Below, one piece after another: positions 1-18,342 of a DNA stretch of 64,000 nt. The position numbers and the translations under genes are program-made. The stretch lies in NCBI GenBank assembly GCA_021613535.1, contig CP075497.1:13144001-13208000 (forward strand), written 5' to 3'. The first letter of the stretch is position 1. The number at the start of each line of letters is the position of its first letter. The DNA comes from Adineta vaga. Its lineage: Eukaryota; Rotifera. The notes under the pieces are model-generated. The model saw only the letters and a list, made by a program, of their open reading frames with translations, made no database searches and had not been told where the DNA came from.

Positions 1-290
1 ATCAGATTCTATCGAAATAACACTGTATCAAATGGGCGGACAAGGCTTGAATAGTGTTCTTTTATATAAAAAACATGTGTCTTGACTACAATATATCTAA
101 AAGTACATTGAACAAAAAGAGATAGATAATACATATCGAATAACGTCTATGTTATTTTCAACCCATACTTTGACATCAATCCAACGACCCTTTTTTTGCA
201 GCAACACCACCACCACAACAACAATCAAGGCAAATTAGAACACTTATGACAATGAGAACATAATGCCACCATTGTAATCCGTCACTATCG
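1..290. repeat. Duplicated block X, copy 1
   Basis: This block aligns, with scattered substitutions and small indels, to 22918-23170 in the same orientation. It contains the 3' end of a minus-strand gene (stop near 176) plus about 175 bp of downstream sequence. Shared landmarks are the runs AACACTGTATCAAATGGGC and GTACATTGAACAAAAAGAG. It is one end of a possible segmental duplication that also includes the 7TM receptor copies lying 4-5 kb further on. Confidence 0.8.
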
Positions 291-496
291 TTACTTCTTA
301 GATTAGTTTTGGCGCGTTGTAAGTCGTCTGTAGAAAGCGATGCCGATTCAATAGATCTGGCTGTATTGAAAGTATTTTTCGAAGAAATCGAGTTTTCAGA
401 AGGATATACCACCGTACTGTCATTATCTTCCTTCTCCTCGTTGATACTATGTTTTTCCGATGCTGATAACGATGAATTCGAAAAAACTTTTTTGTT
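176..496 (-). CDS. C-terminal part of a one-TM, Cys-rich-tail membrane protein (unrecognised)
   Basis: The minus-strand frame is open and protein-like from about 496 down to the stop at 176. A Ser/Asn/Glu-rich, low-complexity stretch is followed by a single hydrophobic segment (WWHYVLIVISVLICL) and a short DCCCGGG tail. The Cys cluster right after the TM could be palmitoylated; that is inference. Upstream the frame runs straight through the fold-back at 497-566 with no stop, and I found no in-frame splice that removes it, so the 5' boundary is unknown. A diverged copy of the TM end lies at 23086-23166 (minus). I do not recognise the family. Confidence 0.45.
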   Translation of the reverse strand, partial: NKKVFSNSSLSASEKHSINEEKEDNDSTVVYPSENSISSKNTFNTARSIESASLSTDDLQRAKTNLRSNDSDGLQWWHYVLIVISVLICLDCCCGGGVAAKKGSLD

Positions 497-566
497 AGGG
501 TGTGGGTGAGATAAGAGTGAAGGTGAGAGCGGGTAAAAATAACAACGATACCCGCACCCACACCTT
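497..566. repeat. Fold-back element H1, TGTGGG-like arms
   Basis: The left arm begins AGGGTGTGGGTG and the right arm is TACCCGCACCCACACCT; the spacer contains GATAAGAGTGAAGGTGAGAGC. A degenerate relative with the same spacer lies at 23619-23745. It falls inside an open minus-strand frame, so it may be read as protein or lie in an unrecognised intron. Confidence 0.75.
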
Positions 567-659
567 TCGTAGACAAATTTAAATATTTTGAAGGAAGTAT
601 ATTTGGTGGTGAGAAGAGCGAGATTCTTCGACTCGAAAAAGTACAAAGTATTTTCGCAT

Positions 660-1470
660 CATTAGTAGTTCAAGTTCTAACAGATCATGTGAAAAAAAAG
701 CTGTTTACTTGAAGTTTGTATTGCCTACACCTGACTTGCTGAAAGTCCCTTTAATCTCTTCTTTAAAATGACGTAATAAAATATGCGTATTAGAAAAATC
801 AGTACCTATAATTCACTCAATCGTCATGCAATCAATGAAGAGGATTATCATAAATATTGTTTTCAAGTACTTTTTATTTTATTCATCTTAAAAGATTTAA
901 TGATGCATACAAAATAAAAATGCCTATGGTTTTATTACTTATTGTTTGATGAATCGATGGAAAAAATTGTTAATTTGCAAGTCTAATCAACATAGTTAGC
1001 AAATCTTATTTAAGAACAGTTCTTCATTTTATACTGTCTTTATAATCTTTACGATACATTCGTTTCTTGTAATACCTGCTGATTATACACTTGTGAGATG
1101 ATATTTTTTTCAATTCTAGTTCTAATTTTGGCTCCAGCAAAGATTCTTGGTCCGAGCATGTGTTCTGAGTATGTTTCTCTTTTGATTGTAGTAGCCGTAT
1201 TAACAATACGGGCTTTTTATAGGAATACAGTAGACTCAAACGTGGGAGTTAAAACTAGTCTAGTTATAACGTGTACATTGCATTTGAAGTCCAAGGTTAA
1301 CTGAGTCTTTGATAGTTCTCCAATGGTTGTTTCTAATTAATTTAGTCACCTACTAACACGTTCTAAGAGCTTGAAATTACATTTATAGATTTTTTCAACA
1401 AACATAAATATCAAATAACGATACTTAATCGGATCATTTTAGATAATATAAGAAAGAAATTTATCAAAAT
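660..1470. other. Gene-free stretch
   Basis: AT-rich sequence with only short, low-complexity ORFs on both strands. I see no domain, RNA gene or fold-back element. It may hold the promoter of the secreted-protein gene starting at 1471. Confidence 0.5.
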
Positions 1471-2058
1471 ATGTTCCTTAACACTACTTATCTATCAATG
1501 ATGTTATTTTCAATTTATTTAATTTTCTTGATCAGAATTGATCAAATTAGTGCTCAAGGTGATGTCAAAGAACGAGCTGCAAATTTTCTGGCTCGTGTTG
1601 GTTTAACTATTCCTCCACAAGGCGTAGGTGAAGATACATGGATAGCACTTTGCGAAGTGAAAGCTCGCATTACGGATGCTGGAATATCACCGAAAAGGGA
1701 CACACGAACGTGTACAAAAACAACAGGTGGAGAAATTTTAGAAACACGTGTCATTCGACGTGAGGAATGGCGTTGTTCTTGGTCAACAGAATCATATTCT
1801 TCTGGTACTTTACTTAATTATCAAAATACACTTGTCAACCAGTATAATTCTGGTATAAAACTGGCTATAGAAGCAGGAGATAAAGCGGCAGTTGATTATA
1901 TGGAAACAATGAAAAGTCAACATACTCAAAATCTACAAGTGGCGACTAACCGAGATGCAGCTAAGCTAACAGCAACAGCTACAAGTGCAGCTTGGTGGAG
2001 ATCAGGTGCCAACTGTGATTTGGTACTTGAAGGTCGTGTGCGTCGTCTGGCCTATTGA
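1471..2058 (+). CDS. Small secreted protein, 195 aa, unrecognised
   Basis: Single-exon ORF beginning at ATG 1471. The first ~28 residues form a classical signal peptide (hydrophobic MMLFSIYLIFLIRI, then a polar ISAQG cleavage region). The mature part is about 165 aa and contains only a few cysteines (for example CEVK, TCTK, RCSW, NCDL), suggesting two disulfides. It has a basic patch (RVIRREEWRC), a helical middle, an Ala/Thr-rich segment and a C-terminal RVRRLAY. I do not recognise a family. No intron is apparent and no TM follows the signal, so it is probably secreted or lumenal. A degenerate fold-back lies about 300 bp downstream. Confidence 0.6.
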   Translation: MFLNTTYLSMMLFSIYLIFLIRIDQISAQGDVKERAANFLARVGLTIPPQGVGEDTWIALCEVKARITDAGISPKRDTRTCTKTTGGEILETRVIRREEWRCSWSTESYSSGTLLNYQNTLVNQYNSGIKLAIEAGDKAAVDYMETMKSQHTQNLQVATNRDAAKLTATATSAAWWRSGANCDLVLEGRVRRLAY

Positions 2059-3078
2059 TTTCTTTTATTATTATTATTAAAAAGAAATTTCAAAAATATG
2101 ATAATCCATATTTTATTTACATTTTAAATTTATTACATTGCTCGCTTACAAATCATATACTTAAGAATTGAGAGATTTTAATTGAATATATCAAATGTCA
2201 TTCATATGATAATCAATAAAATTTACATCATAAAAAATTCTTACAGAAAAAAATCAGATTCTTTTTTAGTTGTAGTATATAGATTTATTATTTTGATTAT
2301 ACAATAAGTAACAGTTCAGCGACTGGGCGCCTTTACGTAAGAATCTATATTATTCTCTTGGGTATAAGCGTATAAGATGGATATTTTATCCTCACCCAAA
2401 CTCTCATAAAACATCACTGCTTCGTCAAGTCTCGCCATGAACTTTCAGTTGAAATAGAAACACTGATTTAAAAAGAAAACAACAGAACAGCATCATCTAT
2501 TCAAATTAGTTTCACTTAGTTTGATTGCTTTGAACAATTACAAACAAGTAAGACGATATTTTTCTCATCAATATTATATGGATACAATACAATACCTGTT
2601 TTTCCTCCTCTTGACACGAACAAAACTATGTGATGACCATCCATAACGATTCGAAATTTGATCTTCTTCGCTCCATTCTGATTTCTCACCGAGCAATTAC
2701 CATGTTAATGTCGCGACTAATTTGTATTACACCGCACCCCAAAATATATGGATTTATTTATGTACTTTAATAATTTCAGGTTATAGTCAAGTGTTTTATA
2801 AATCTCGTAAAACGAAAATTGTTACAGATTCTCGATACTGATTTCTTTCAACTCAACAACGTCAAAAAATACACATTCATTAATACTAAAAATCATCTTG
2901 TATCTGAATGTCTCAGATCCATAGTATAGTTTATTGTTGGATAGATATGTTAAAAGAATGAGACAAAAACAACATGAAAATATGAACATGATGTAACACA
3001 GAAAACAGAATGAAAACGAGACAATCAAAGAAGATGCGCATGTCGCAGAAAAGAAGAAATATGTGTACGTGATAATTA
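2059..3078. other. Intergenic stretch, mostly featureless
   Basis: AT-rich. A weak, degenerate fold-back (TTGGGTATA ... CTCACCCAA) lies at about 2355-2408. A 34-codon open segment on the minus strand at 2596-2702 looks protein-like and ends at a GT donor, but it has no recognisable partner exons. Nothing else is supported. Confidence 0.4.
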
Positions 3079-3130
3079 GCAAGAGGGTGTGGGTATATCT
3101 TCTTCACTCACATCCACACTCACCCTTGCA
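3079..3130. repeat. Fold-back element H3, TGTGGG-like arms
   Basis: Starts GCAAGAGGGTGTGGGTA and ends in a C-rich arm closing at CCTTGC, around the loop TATCTTCTTCACTC. The stop codon of the minus-strand homeodomain gene (3157) is 27 bp away, so the element lies in or next to that gene's 3' UTR. The loop is shared with copies at 27361 and 58101. Confidence 0.85.
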
Positions 3131-3156
3131 AGTAAATGAAGTGGAGGAATTCTATT

Positions 3157-3600
3157 CTATGCTTGTCGTTTATTTTTCATTCGTCGTCGTACAAACCATT
3201 GTCTAATTTCATATTCATCAAGTTGTAATTCTCGAGCAATAGCAACACATATATGTTTATCTATATAATGACAAAAATGAAATTCTGTCTCTAAACGTTC
3301 AAGTTGTAATGGAAGAAAACAACGACGTTGACATACATGTGTATTATTATCGAGTATATAACGCGTTGCATCGACAAAAGCCTTCGATATAGAAGATTTA
3401 TTATTCGTTTTGCTTAATTGTCGAACAAGTTGATGAAATTGTTTGTTTTCAGATATAGATTGAACCAACAATGCATGTTTTTGATTAACAACATCTAAAT
3501 CAGAATTATTATTACATTTTTTTATGTAAAATTTAGTAAAAAAAGCGAACTTACTTCGAGATTGTTTCTTTTTCTTATTCTTTTTAGGCATTTTATTCAT
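3157..3600 (-). CDS. Divergent homeodomain protein lacking the invariant Asn51
   Basis: Single-exon ORF of 147 aa from ATG 3600. The N-terminus is very Lys-rich (PKKNKKKKQSRSK), a likely nuclear localisation signal. The last ~60 residues fit a homeodomain: counting back from M54, the positions R5, F8, Q12, L16, F20, Y25, A35, L38, L40, W48, F49, R52, R53 and K55 match the family. Recognition helix 3 reads EIRQWFVRRRMKNK, so position 50 is Val and position 51 is Arg instead of the nearly invariant Asn that contacts adenine. DNA binding is therefore doubtful or altered. The nucleotide codons (gta cga cga cga atg) confirm this reading. It could be a neofunctionalised, weakly binding or decaying homeobox gene; no homeobox class can be assigned. 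Confidence 0.75.
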   Translation of the reverse strand: MNKMPKKNKKKKQSRSKFAFFTKFYIKKCNNNSDLDVVNQKHALLVQSISENKQFHQLVRQLSKTNNKSSISKAFVDATRYILDNNTHVCQRRCFLPLQLERLETEFHFCHYIDKHICVAIARELQLDEYEIRQWFVRRRMKNKRQA

Positions 3601-4104
3601 GCATCAAGCACTAACCATCGTATGATATATTGTGAACTTGATACGTTGACTTATACTTCCTATATATATATATATGCGAAATACACAAACGGTCAATATA
3701 TAGGTCAAGTGAAAAAAATAACTATATGTTTGAATTTAAATGCTTTTTGCTTTATTTAAATAAAAATTAAATAGAACAGTTTCATTATTAGATCTTCTCG
3801 AAATTTATCTCAATCATATTTTCAAAATATTTTATACAGTTATATTTTTGTTCGTTGTGTACACGTATAGATCTATGAAAACATTGTGGAAAAAGAGTAA
3901 CCTACAAATGATCTTAGCGTTTAGGTATTCATCAAATAGGGCAACAGTTCATAGCATCGATAACCGGGTCACTGTAGAATCACTATCTTATTCATATATT
4001 ATGTTTTGTATATGTATCGATTTGACTGCTTTAGTGGAAATTTGAGGATAGATCTGTTCAACATCTTCATACTCGGGAGTGCAGTATTATGTTGATTACA
4101 ATTC

Positions 4105-4163
4105 AGGGGGGGGGGTAGGTTAAAAGAGATTGCTCACAAATATAGTGTTTAACCACACCCTCA
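4105..4163. repeat. Degenerate fold-back H4 with a G10 run
   Basis: A run of ten G (4106-4115) followed by TAGGTT pairs imperfectly with AACCACACCCTC at 4151-4162. A second weak hairpin-like stretch (GATGAGGTG ... TAGCCCACATCG) follows at 4194-4236, with a loop related to those at 14099 and 33381. Both look like decayed copies of the same family. Confidence 0.5.
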
Positions 4164-4296
4164 AATGATCTAACAGGAATAATAATAACAGGGATGAGGT
4201 GAATATACATGAGACTATACTCTTAGCCCACATCGTCAGATTTAATTTTAAAATTTTGTTTTCAGATGTCATTCTCTTTATGAATAATTTTTATTT

Positions 4297-5496
4297 AAAT
4301 AATAATTTAAATAATTCTTGACGAAATATTTTTCCTGTAAGTGTATAAACAAAAAACATTATTGAATTATTAATATACGTTATTAAAATATTAATTTGTG
4401 CTATGAAATTTTCAATTTCTTGTCGTTCTATAGATTTGTCTGTATAAACTGTTTAAGATGAATAAAATTTATAAAAGCCCATTGGTGAACTAAATACAAT
4501 AAGAATTCCAACCTGAAAAAAAAATAAATGCGGAAACGTCCGATTTTATCCGAGAGTTATGTATACTGCAAAAAGTGTAGGAGAGAGATGAACCATTCTG
4601 GAATGTCTACGCATCAAAATTACCATGATAAATTTTTCGATGAGCAAGATTTCTGATGACTTGTGGTTGAATCTATAAAAGATCTATGATATTTCTTCGA
4701 ACTCGACCAAGATATTCATGAGACAATAATGTACACAAAGTTTCAGCTCAATTGAATGTAATTGTGAAGACTTATCGTGTAAACGGACGGGCATACAGAC
4801 TGATTATATTAGTATACTCACTTTTTGAGTACACATAAGAAAAAAATTCGTTGAACTTACTTGAACAAATAACATTGTCATTATTTGTAATTTGAACTTG
4901 TCGTCGACTTTTTTGAATACTTTTTAATGTTAAATAACCAAAAAGAATCATTAAACAAATTGGAATTGTTGTATAAAAAATCATTAAAAAAAGTCCATCA
5001 ATAATTTGACATTGAACTGGGATTGTATAACATGATGCAATGTATTGACATTTCCATTATTAAAGCAATAAATTGTTTCACCAAAAATGAAACATCCAGA
5101 AAAAATGACCATTGAAATTGTTTTATAAACTGTCTTTTGATTACAAAGATTTCGAAATGAAACAGATGTTGATGAACTACAAAATCGATCAAAACATCCA
5201 AGTGTTATAAACCATGATGTACAATAAAGACAAAGATATGAAAGAAAATATCGAATTTTGCATAAAATTGAAGAATATGAAGTATAATCAAGATTAAAAC
5301 CATTTAATAAACGACTCATTAAACCAATATAAAGTGCCAATAGACTAACTATTGTTGTTGATAATAAATATTGAACACAAGAATTTTTTCGTAAAGTTCC
5401 AAATGTACCAAATATAAGAAGTGGAATTGGAAAATAACGATTAATAGTTGATGAATAATATGTCCAATATGATATCGAAGATATATTAATAGACAT
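4297..5496 (-). pseudogene. 7TM receptor copy 1, inactivated
   Basis: Paralogue of the intact receptor at 27422-28754, aligning through both exons and the ~350-bp intron. Lesions seen against that copy: a 33-nt in-frame deletion (11 residues at the end of TM1); a 1-nt loss near 5040 (GATGCAATG versus GATGCGACTG) that shifts frame after the FNNGNVNT motif; loss of most of the third intracellular loop; and a TTA-to-TAA nonsense change in exon 2 near 4453. The CFDRF motif (DRY-like) at the TM3 end is kept. Homology to the other copies stops exactly where fold-back H5 begins on the 5' side. Confidence 0.88.
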
Positions 5497-5510
5497 TTTT
5501 TATTTCTATT

Positions 5511-5562
5511 TGAGGGTGTGGGTGTCGTTATTCTCTTCACTTACCCATACCCACACTCTTGC
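5511..5562. repeat. Fold-back element H5 at a homology breakpoint
   Basis: TGAGGGTGTGGGTG and CCCATACCCACACTCTTG flank a loop containing TTCTCTTCAC. The sequence to its left (TTTTTTATTTCTATTT) matches the 5' flank of receptor copies 2 and 3. To its right the homology is lost, so the element marks the end of the duplicated block. Confidence 0.85.
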
Positions 5563-6310
5563 CATGACCTGACATTTTCTGATACAACTTTGACAACTTC
5601 ATTCAATCATGTGCAAATGAATGAAAAATAAGTTTTCGTGTAAATTTTAACCTATTACCATCTTATCAAGGTGATGAAGGTAAGACAGACAGAAAGAAAG
5701 AAACAGTAAGGTAAGAAATGAATATCGTCAGCAGATTTTTTTCTGTGCAGTATCAAAAGGAAGAGGAAAGGAAAAAAAATACATTTTATTATACATTTTA
5801 TTATTTTGTGGTGGGTAACTTATATACAGAAGAGTAAAATATAAGTTTGAATTTTTATCAGGTGGTTGCTTACAGTATTGAATTAATTCTCATCTTATAA
5901 TGAAACAATCCACCAAAGTAAGTTAAGAAGCTGATTTGATTCTTGAAGCGTATTTTTGTTCAGTGAAAATTATCTCAGTAAGTAATCAGTTATATATATA
6001 TAGCTATGTTAAAAAAAAACATTGATATGTAGCTATATGAATCATTATTTATATATTTTTTCGGTCTTGAATCACGTATCATCAGCTTAGCGACTGAGCC
6101 TAATCAAGAAACTCAAAATAACAATACATAACATGCGCAAGTTTATTTTCATCCTAACACACACATACTGAAGAGTAAACAGTGATTACTTCCTTAATTT
6201 TCTCTCGCTGAAAGAAATCGTTTCTGTTTGATGTGATCGTTAAATGCCTGATAATGAACGGTATCATGATGCTAAAGTCGAGTCTCTTGTTTGCTTCTTT
6301 TGTTCTAGAC
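5563..6310. other. Upstream region of the ABCC gene
   Basis: AT-rich and gene-free. It may contain a tiny upstream coding exon of the ABCC gene: ATGAACG at 6254-6260 followed by a GT donor, spliced to 6309, would add two residues in frame. Otherwise I see no element. Confidence 0.35.
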
Positions 6311-13983
<7,673 letters not shown>

Positions 13984-14098
13984 TCTGAACTTGAAAAAAG
14001 AAGAAATTTGTTTTTGTAATGGCTATTGATACGCAGTAAAAATGTGTTGATTCTTTTCTTTATCTACAACCAAGTAAAAAGTACGATATGTTGGAAGT

Positions 14099-14150
14099 AG
14101 GGTGGGTGTGGGTGTTCATGAGGCTATAATCTTAACCCACACCCACCTCA
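14099..14150. repeat. Fold-back element H7 (loop type GAGGCTATAATCTTA)
   Basis: AGGGTGGGTGTGGGTGTTC and AACCCACACCCACCTCA flank the loop ATGAGGCTATAATCTT. It lies 116 bp downstream of the ABCC stop codon. The same loop occurs in H17 at 33381, which defines a subfamily. Confidence 0.88.
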
Positions 14151-15043
14151 ACATACGATGATATATAGTAGACGAGTTTTTTGTTTAGTCTGATTTTAAA
14201 ATGAAGAATTTATATAGGAAAAAGTACAACAATGATCGAGAGTAAATCTTATGAAACGAGCTCTTTGTTAAACTACAAGACAATCATGAAAATATATATT
14301 CATCTATTACATAAATGTAAGATATTGAATAAATGTGATATTTAGAGACTAGGTCAAAAAGAAACACTAAGACAAAAAGTAGGTCAACATATATGTGATA
14401 ATCGGGGGATGTTATAGAACGATGAACACTGGTAAAAATACTATAATTTACTGAAAAAAAGAGATTAATGAATGGTATTCTGGTTTTAATACTGATAAGT
14501 TCATCTTTTTCATTGATCATTTAATTTGTAGTTAACTATATTAAACGCTTAAATAATGCACTTAATTTTCGAATATTTTGGGTGTGGGTGTGGGCGGGTG
14601 TGGGTGATATTATTTGTAATTTATTACGATATTAGATCGAAGAAGGTAAAACTTGATAGGTTATATGATATTCTTTTTTTCTTCATATCTCAGTTTGTGA
14701 TCTATTGGAATGGAGATATATTACATCTTTCAATTAAAACCTATATAAATAATACTTGTCCTATGTTTCGATAACTATATTATATAGAAATTATTTATTG
14801 TGGTAGGTGAAAGAGTGTATCTCATTCTTACCCAAACTATCTCTGTTGAGTATTAGAGTTTCAATGGCTCTTTTCAAATAGTATTTATATCAGTTTAATC
14901 TAACTCGATTCTGACTTTATTTTAACATTAGTTATTCTTACGATCGGGAATAATCATTTTCGATCGTATATGAAGTTTCTTCGTGATTGATAATTTTAAT
15001 ACCGTAAGTATTGTACATAGTAATGATACAGCAACAAATGTGA
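14151..15043. other. Gene-free stretch with two partial family members
   Basis: No coding signal. At 14577-14607 there is a single G-rich arm (GGGTGTGGGTGTGGGCGGGT) with no C-rich partner nearby. At 14800-14840 there is a very degenerate hairpin (GGTAGGTGAAAGAG ... CTTACCC). Confidence 0.5.
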
Positions 15044-15108
15044 AGAGTGGGTGTGGGTGTGGATGTGCTTCAGTCGTAGTTCCTACACCCACCCACCCTC
15101 AAGATGAT
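15044..15108. repeat. Fold-back element H10
   Basis: AGAGTGGGTGTGGGTGTGG and CCTACACCCACCCACCCTC flank ATGTGCTTCAGTCGTAGT, followed by AAGATGA, the same right-hand border seen at 22068 and 27411. Confidence 0.88.
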
Positions 15109-15477
15109 CATAAAGTCATTTGCACGACGTGTAGCGAAACATTTTTAGGATGAAAATGGATTTCAAAGAAATGTTTTAGAAATAAAAGATAAAATGACAA
15201 AATATAGTTTATCTTTTATTAGCTAGTAAGTCTGTAACACGCAAATCATACACCACACAATGCAAGTTTACTACTTACAATGTGTATTGTATCTACCTTA
15301 TTAGCTTGAGGTCCGTGCGGATCCCAGGTGGGCGCTTGAGGGTTAAGATTGAAACAAATTCTTATCAATGACTGATGAAATTTCATATAAAGCATATATA
15401 AATGCTTTGTCTTAGAACTTTATTTTGTTAAAGAATTTGTTAAAGATCATCAACAACGATGAAACACGGTAAAAACT

Positions 15478-15901
15478 GTAGGAACAGTAAGTGGAGTAGC
15501 GGCAACAGCTTCTGTCTTATGACTCTTTTTTGCACCATTGACCAGTGGATTATCACTGTTAGCTACTGGTGTTGCAATAACAAAGAATATCAAAGGTGGA
15601 TTATCTGTTCCTTTTCCTACACTTAACGCAGCAGCAAGTATGACATCAGGACAAATTAAAGCTTATGAATCACTATCTCATAGCCCTCAAATGCTTTTGA
15701 ATGAAACATTAACAAATTTGGGAAAAGTAATGCTTGTAGCTCAACTATTTTTCTACAGTTACTGATGTTATTTTATTATATAACTTTTGGACAAGCGATC
15801 ATCCACTTGTCACTCCCATCAATCAGTTTATTTCTCAACTCAACAAATCAATTCAAAGTACGCAAAATCAAATCGATACCCTCGAAATACTACTTTTATG
15901 A
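15478..15901 (+). pseudogene. Apolipoprotein-L-like relic
   Basis: One frame reads a Gly/Ala-rich hydrophobic hairpin (GTVSGVAATASVL, a TGA stop, then LFFAPLTSGLSLLATGVAI), followed by an amphipathic region. After a frameshift near 15760 a coiled-coil-like tail (NQFISQLNKSIQSTQNQ) ends at 15901. The small-residue membrane hairpin preceded by V-S-G and followed by PLTSG resembles ApoL-like proteins; this is a pattern judgement only. At least one internal stop and one frameshift make it a relic unless introns have been missed. Confidence 0.4.
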
Positions 15902-16020
15902 AAGATTATATTTGAGCTAATGATATAATGATTATCTATAAAGAATATTCTAAGAACGCTTTCAAATAATTACTATTGCTAATTTTTATTTTTATTATTG
16001 AAAAGAAATAAATGTCAAAA

Positions 16021-17525
16021 TTAAATAATAATTAAATCGTCTTCAGATTCTTCTATCATCATATTCCAATCAATTAAATCACTATCATCATCTTCCTCAT
16101 TAATATCTAAAGATGACGATCGTCGATTGGTTATAAAAAGAAATCTAGAATATAGACAAATAAGAAAGATTAGTATTAAAATAAATAACAAAGATATATT
16201 TCATTACATATTAAGAATCAATGGAATAATTGAAAGTCCAATAGTAATGATAAAAATCAAATATGATAAATGATTAACAGTTAATTCATAAATCCAATTA
16301 AAAAATCCATTACCTAATATTGTACAAATTGTATTTATCATTGTAAGAATTGTAAATATGAAATGATATTCATTTTCAGTAACATATTTTGTTATCATTG
16401 ACCATGTTAAAGACTTTTGATAATCAAGAAATGGTATTAGACATAATGTTAAATATAAATGCCAATTTTGTTTTGCAAATATAAACCAAATTGATATTAA
16501 AATCAAACAAGTATGACTAAATGAACATATAATTGAATCATGAATTGACATTAATGTAAAGACTTTCATTCCAAGTATACTAAATATTGCAATTAGAATT
16601 GAACGTACTGAATTATAATGTCCAATTTGTATTGATGACCAATTAAATGGTTTATTTAATAAATACCAAAGAAAATTTGACCATAATGCTGAATTTGCTA
16701 ATGAATAAAAAAGATATGAAAATAGAATTAAGAAAATATTTCGGAAATTTTTTTTCAACGAATTTATTTTTGACCAACAAGAACTTCGAATTTGTGTATC
16801 ATCATAAACTTCTACTAGTAATAAACTTCTTCTTCTTAATAATGAAGGTGAATTTTTAAAAAATATAATCACAATTAATATTGATAAAATTTGTAATAAA
16901 AGTCCAAAATAAAATAATTCAATAAAACCTCGATATGATATATAATAACCAACAGATAATTCTCCAATGGATGTTATACCTATCTTTATTGCTTCAAGAA
17001 TAACAAAAGAAATCGATCGATTAATATCTTTTGTACAATCAGTTGTATATAAATTTAAAACAAGATCTAAAACAAAACAAAAAAAGAAGAAATTTTCGAA
17101 AATTCTAAAATCTTACGACAAATTCCATCTGAACCAGTTAATGCTGGTATAAAAGATGATATATACCACCAATATTTATTTAATCGAAAATGAATAATTA
17201 ATAACCAAATAACAATTTCACTTGAATCACCCATAATTGAAAAAATTAAAAGAAATTTTCTTCCAATTTTATTTATATATATACCTAAGAGAAATGTTAT
17301 TAATATTAATGGTAAACTACAGAAAATATCTTTTTTAAAAACTAAATCAGCAGATTGTTCTTGTGCCCAAATTTCTGCATCATTTGAAGTGGCATTGTCA
17401 TGTGTTTTATTAAAATTTACTAAATAATATGAATAAATATATTGACCAATTGTTGATTGTATACAATCTGTTAAACTTTGAAGACAGATTACAGTACCTA
17501 TTAGATATATGTTTACATCGGACAT
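16021..17525 (-). CDS. SLC46-like (folate-transporter family) MFS transporter, 463 aa
   Basis: Three exons on the minus strand: 17525-17117, 17066-16208 and 16144-16021. The joined frame is open throughout (1392 nt with stop). ATG 17525 was chosen; an in-frame GTG six bases upstream is not a normal eukaryotic start. The chain has about 12 hydrophobic segments. The early part has IYINKIGRKFLLIFS (MFS loop 2-3 motif), PALTGSDGIC and LYTTDCTKDINRS, which fit the SLC46 family of proton-coupled folate and related transporters. The central cytosolic loop is basic (LLRRRSLLL). The third exon adds an acidic cytosolic tail (DINEEDDDSDLIDW). Substrate cannot be told from sequence. A membrane symporter is well supported; the subfamily is likely. 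Confidence 0.88.
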
Positions 17526-17903
17526 TTTCACATAAATGATACGTTAGAGAGAGAAGAAAAAACATATTTCATTTATTTTCGAGTTTTTTTCTCTATTTTA
17601 TCGAAAAGAAAATGATGTCATAAGAGGAAGAGGTAAAAAATAAATTATTCCTTTTTTTTGATCGAAACAGTGAGATAAAATCGTAGACAAGCGTGCAAAA
17701 AAAATAATGATCGTTTATTACATAGTGTTTCGAATATTCTTTGATCTATCATTCTGTAGCTATTTACAAGCGTTAGGTGCATTGCTCAAAAATTATTATA
17801 CAATCATATTGTATTAATTCAAATAATGATAATCTAGAAATAATATTATGTTTATCGTACTTATAGTATGTCTTTGAACTTTTTATTTAAAAAATAATTA
17901 TAA

Positions 17904-17991
17904 ATGAGGAAATTAGATAGAAAAATAGCTTTAATAACTGATGGTATCGATTTTGCAACAGCTGAATATTTTATTCGTGAAGGAATTAAAC
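17904..17991 (+). pseudogene. Short-chain dehydrogenase N-terminal stub
   Basis: About 29 codons resemble the first beta-alpha unit of an SDR (LDRKIALITDG ... FATAEYFIREGI), but the Gly-rich TGxxxGIG cofactor loop is mostly missing. The homology ends exactly at the start of fold-back H11. No further SDR sequence follows, so this is a truncated relic. Confidence 0.4.
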
Positions 17992-18052
17992 AGGGTGTGG
18001 GTGTGGGTAAGAGAAGAAGATATACCCATCCACACCCAGCCACACCCTCAAG
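17992..18052. repeat. Fold-back element H11
   Basis: CAGGGTGTGGGTGTGGGTA and ACCCATCCACACCCAGCCA flank AGAGAAGAAGATAT. The loop is the reverse complement of the TATCTTCTTC loop of H3, H16 and H23, so this copy is inserted in the other orientation. The right border is CACCCTCAAG. Confidence 0.87.
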
Positions 18053-18342
18053 TTTACCAAGTACAGAAAGACTATTGCAATTTCTCCGTTCTCTCTTCAT
18101 TGAAACTCCATCGTTAAAATTGGTTTCCATTAACGTTCGTCGAAAGTGTTACAACTATCGAATCTCATTTGAACAAACAGCTGAATAAGGATTAGCTCAT
18201 GCGCAAAACATAGATAGTCGTCTTCGTTCTCTCAAGCTCGATTGTGTATATGAACTAGTACAGTTTTCATTACAGTGCATAACTGCGACATCTCTAAATG
18301 TGTGAAAATATTAGTCTGTCTTTTTACTCAATTCTGTTAAGT

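Noticed and set aside
2596-2702. Short minus-strand exon-like segment (ends KIKFRIVMDGHHIVLFVSRG)
   Set aside because: Protein-like and followed by a GT donor, but no partner exon, start or family could be identified; left as a note.
2822-3082. 86-codon hydrophobic minus-strand ORF
   Set aside because: Low-complexity Phe/Ile/Leu-rich translation of AT-rich DNA, no coherent TM topology, not conserved with anything in the window.
17526-17531. GTG start two codons upstream of the SLC46-like ATG
   Set aside because: Non-ATG start not expected in this eukaryotic context; ATG 17525 gives a normal SLC46-size protein.
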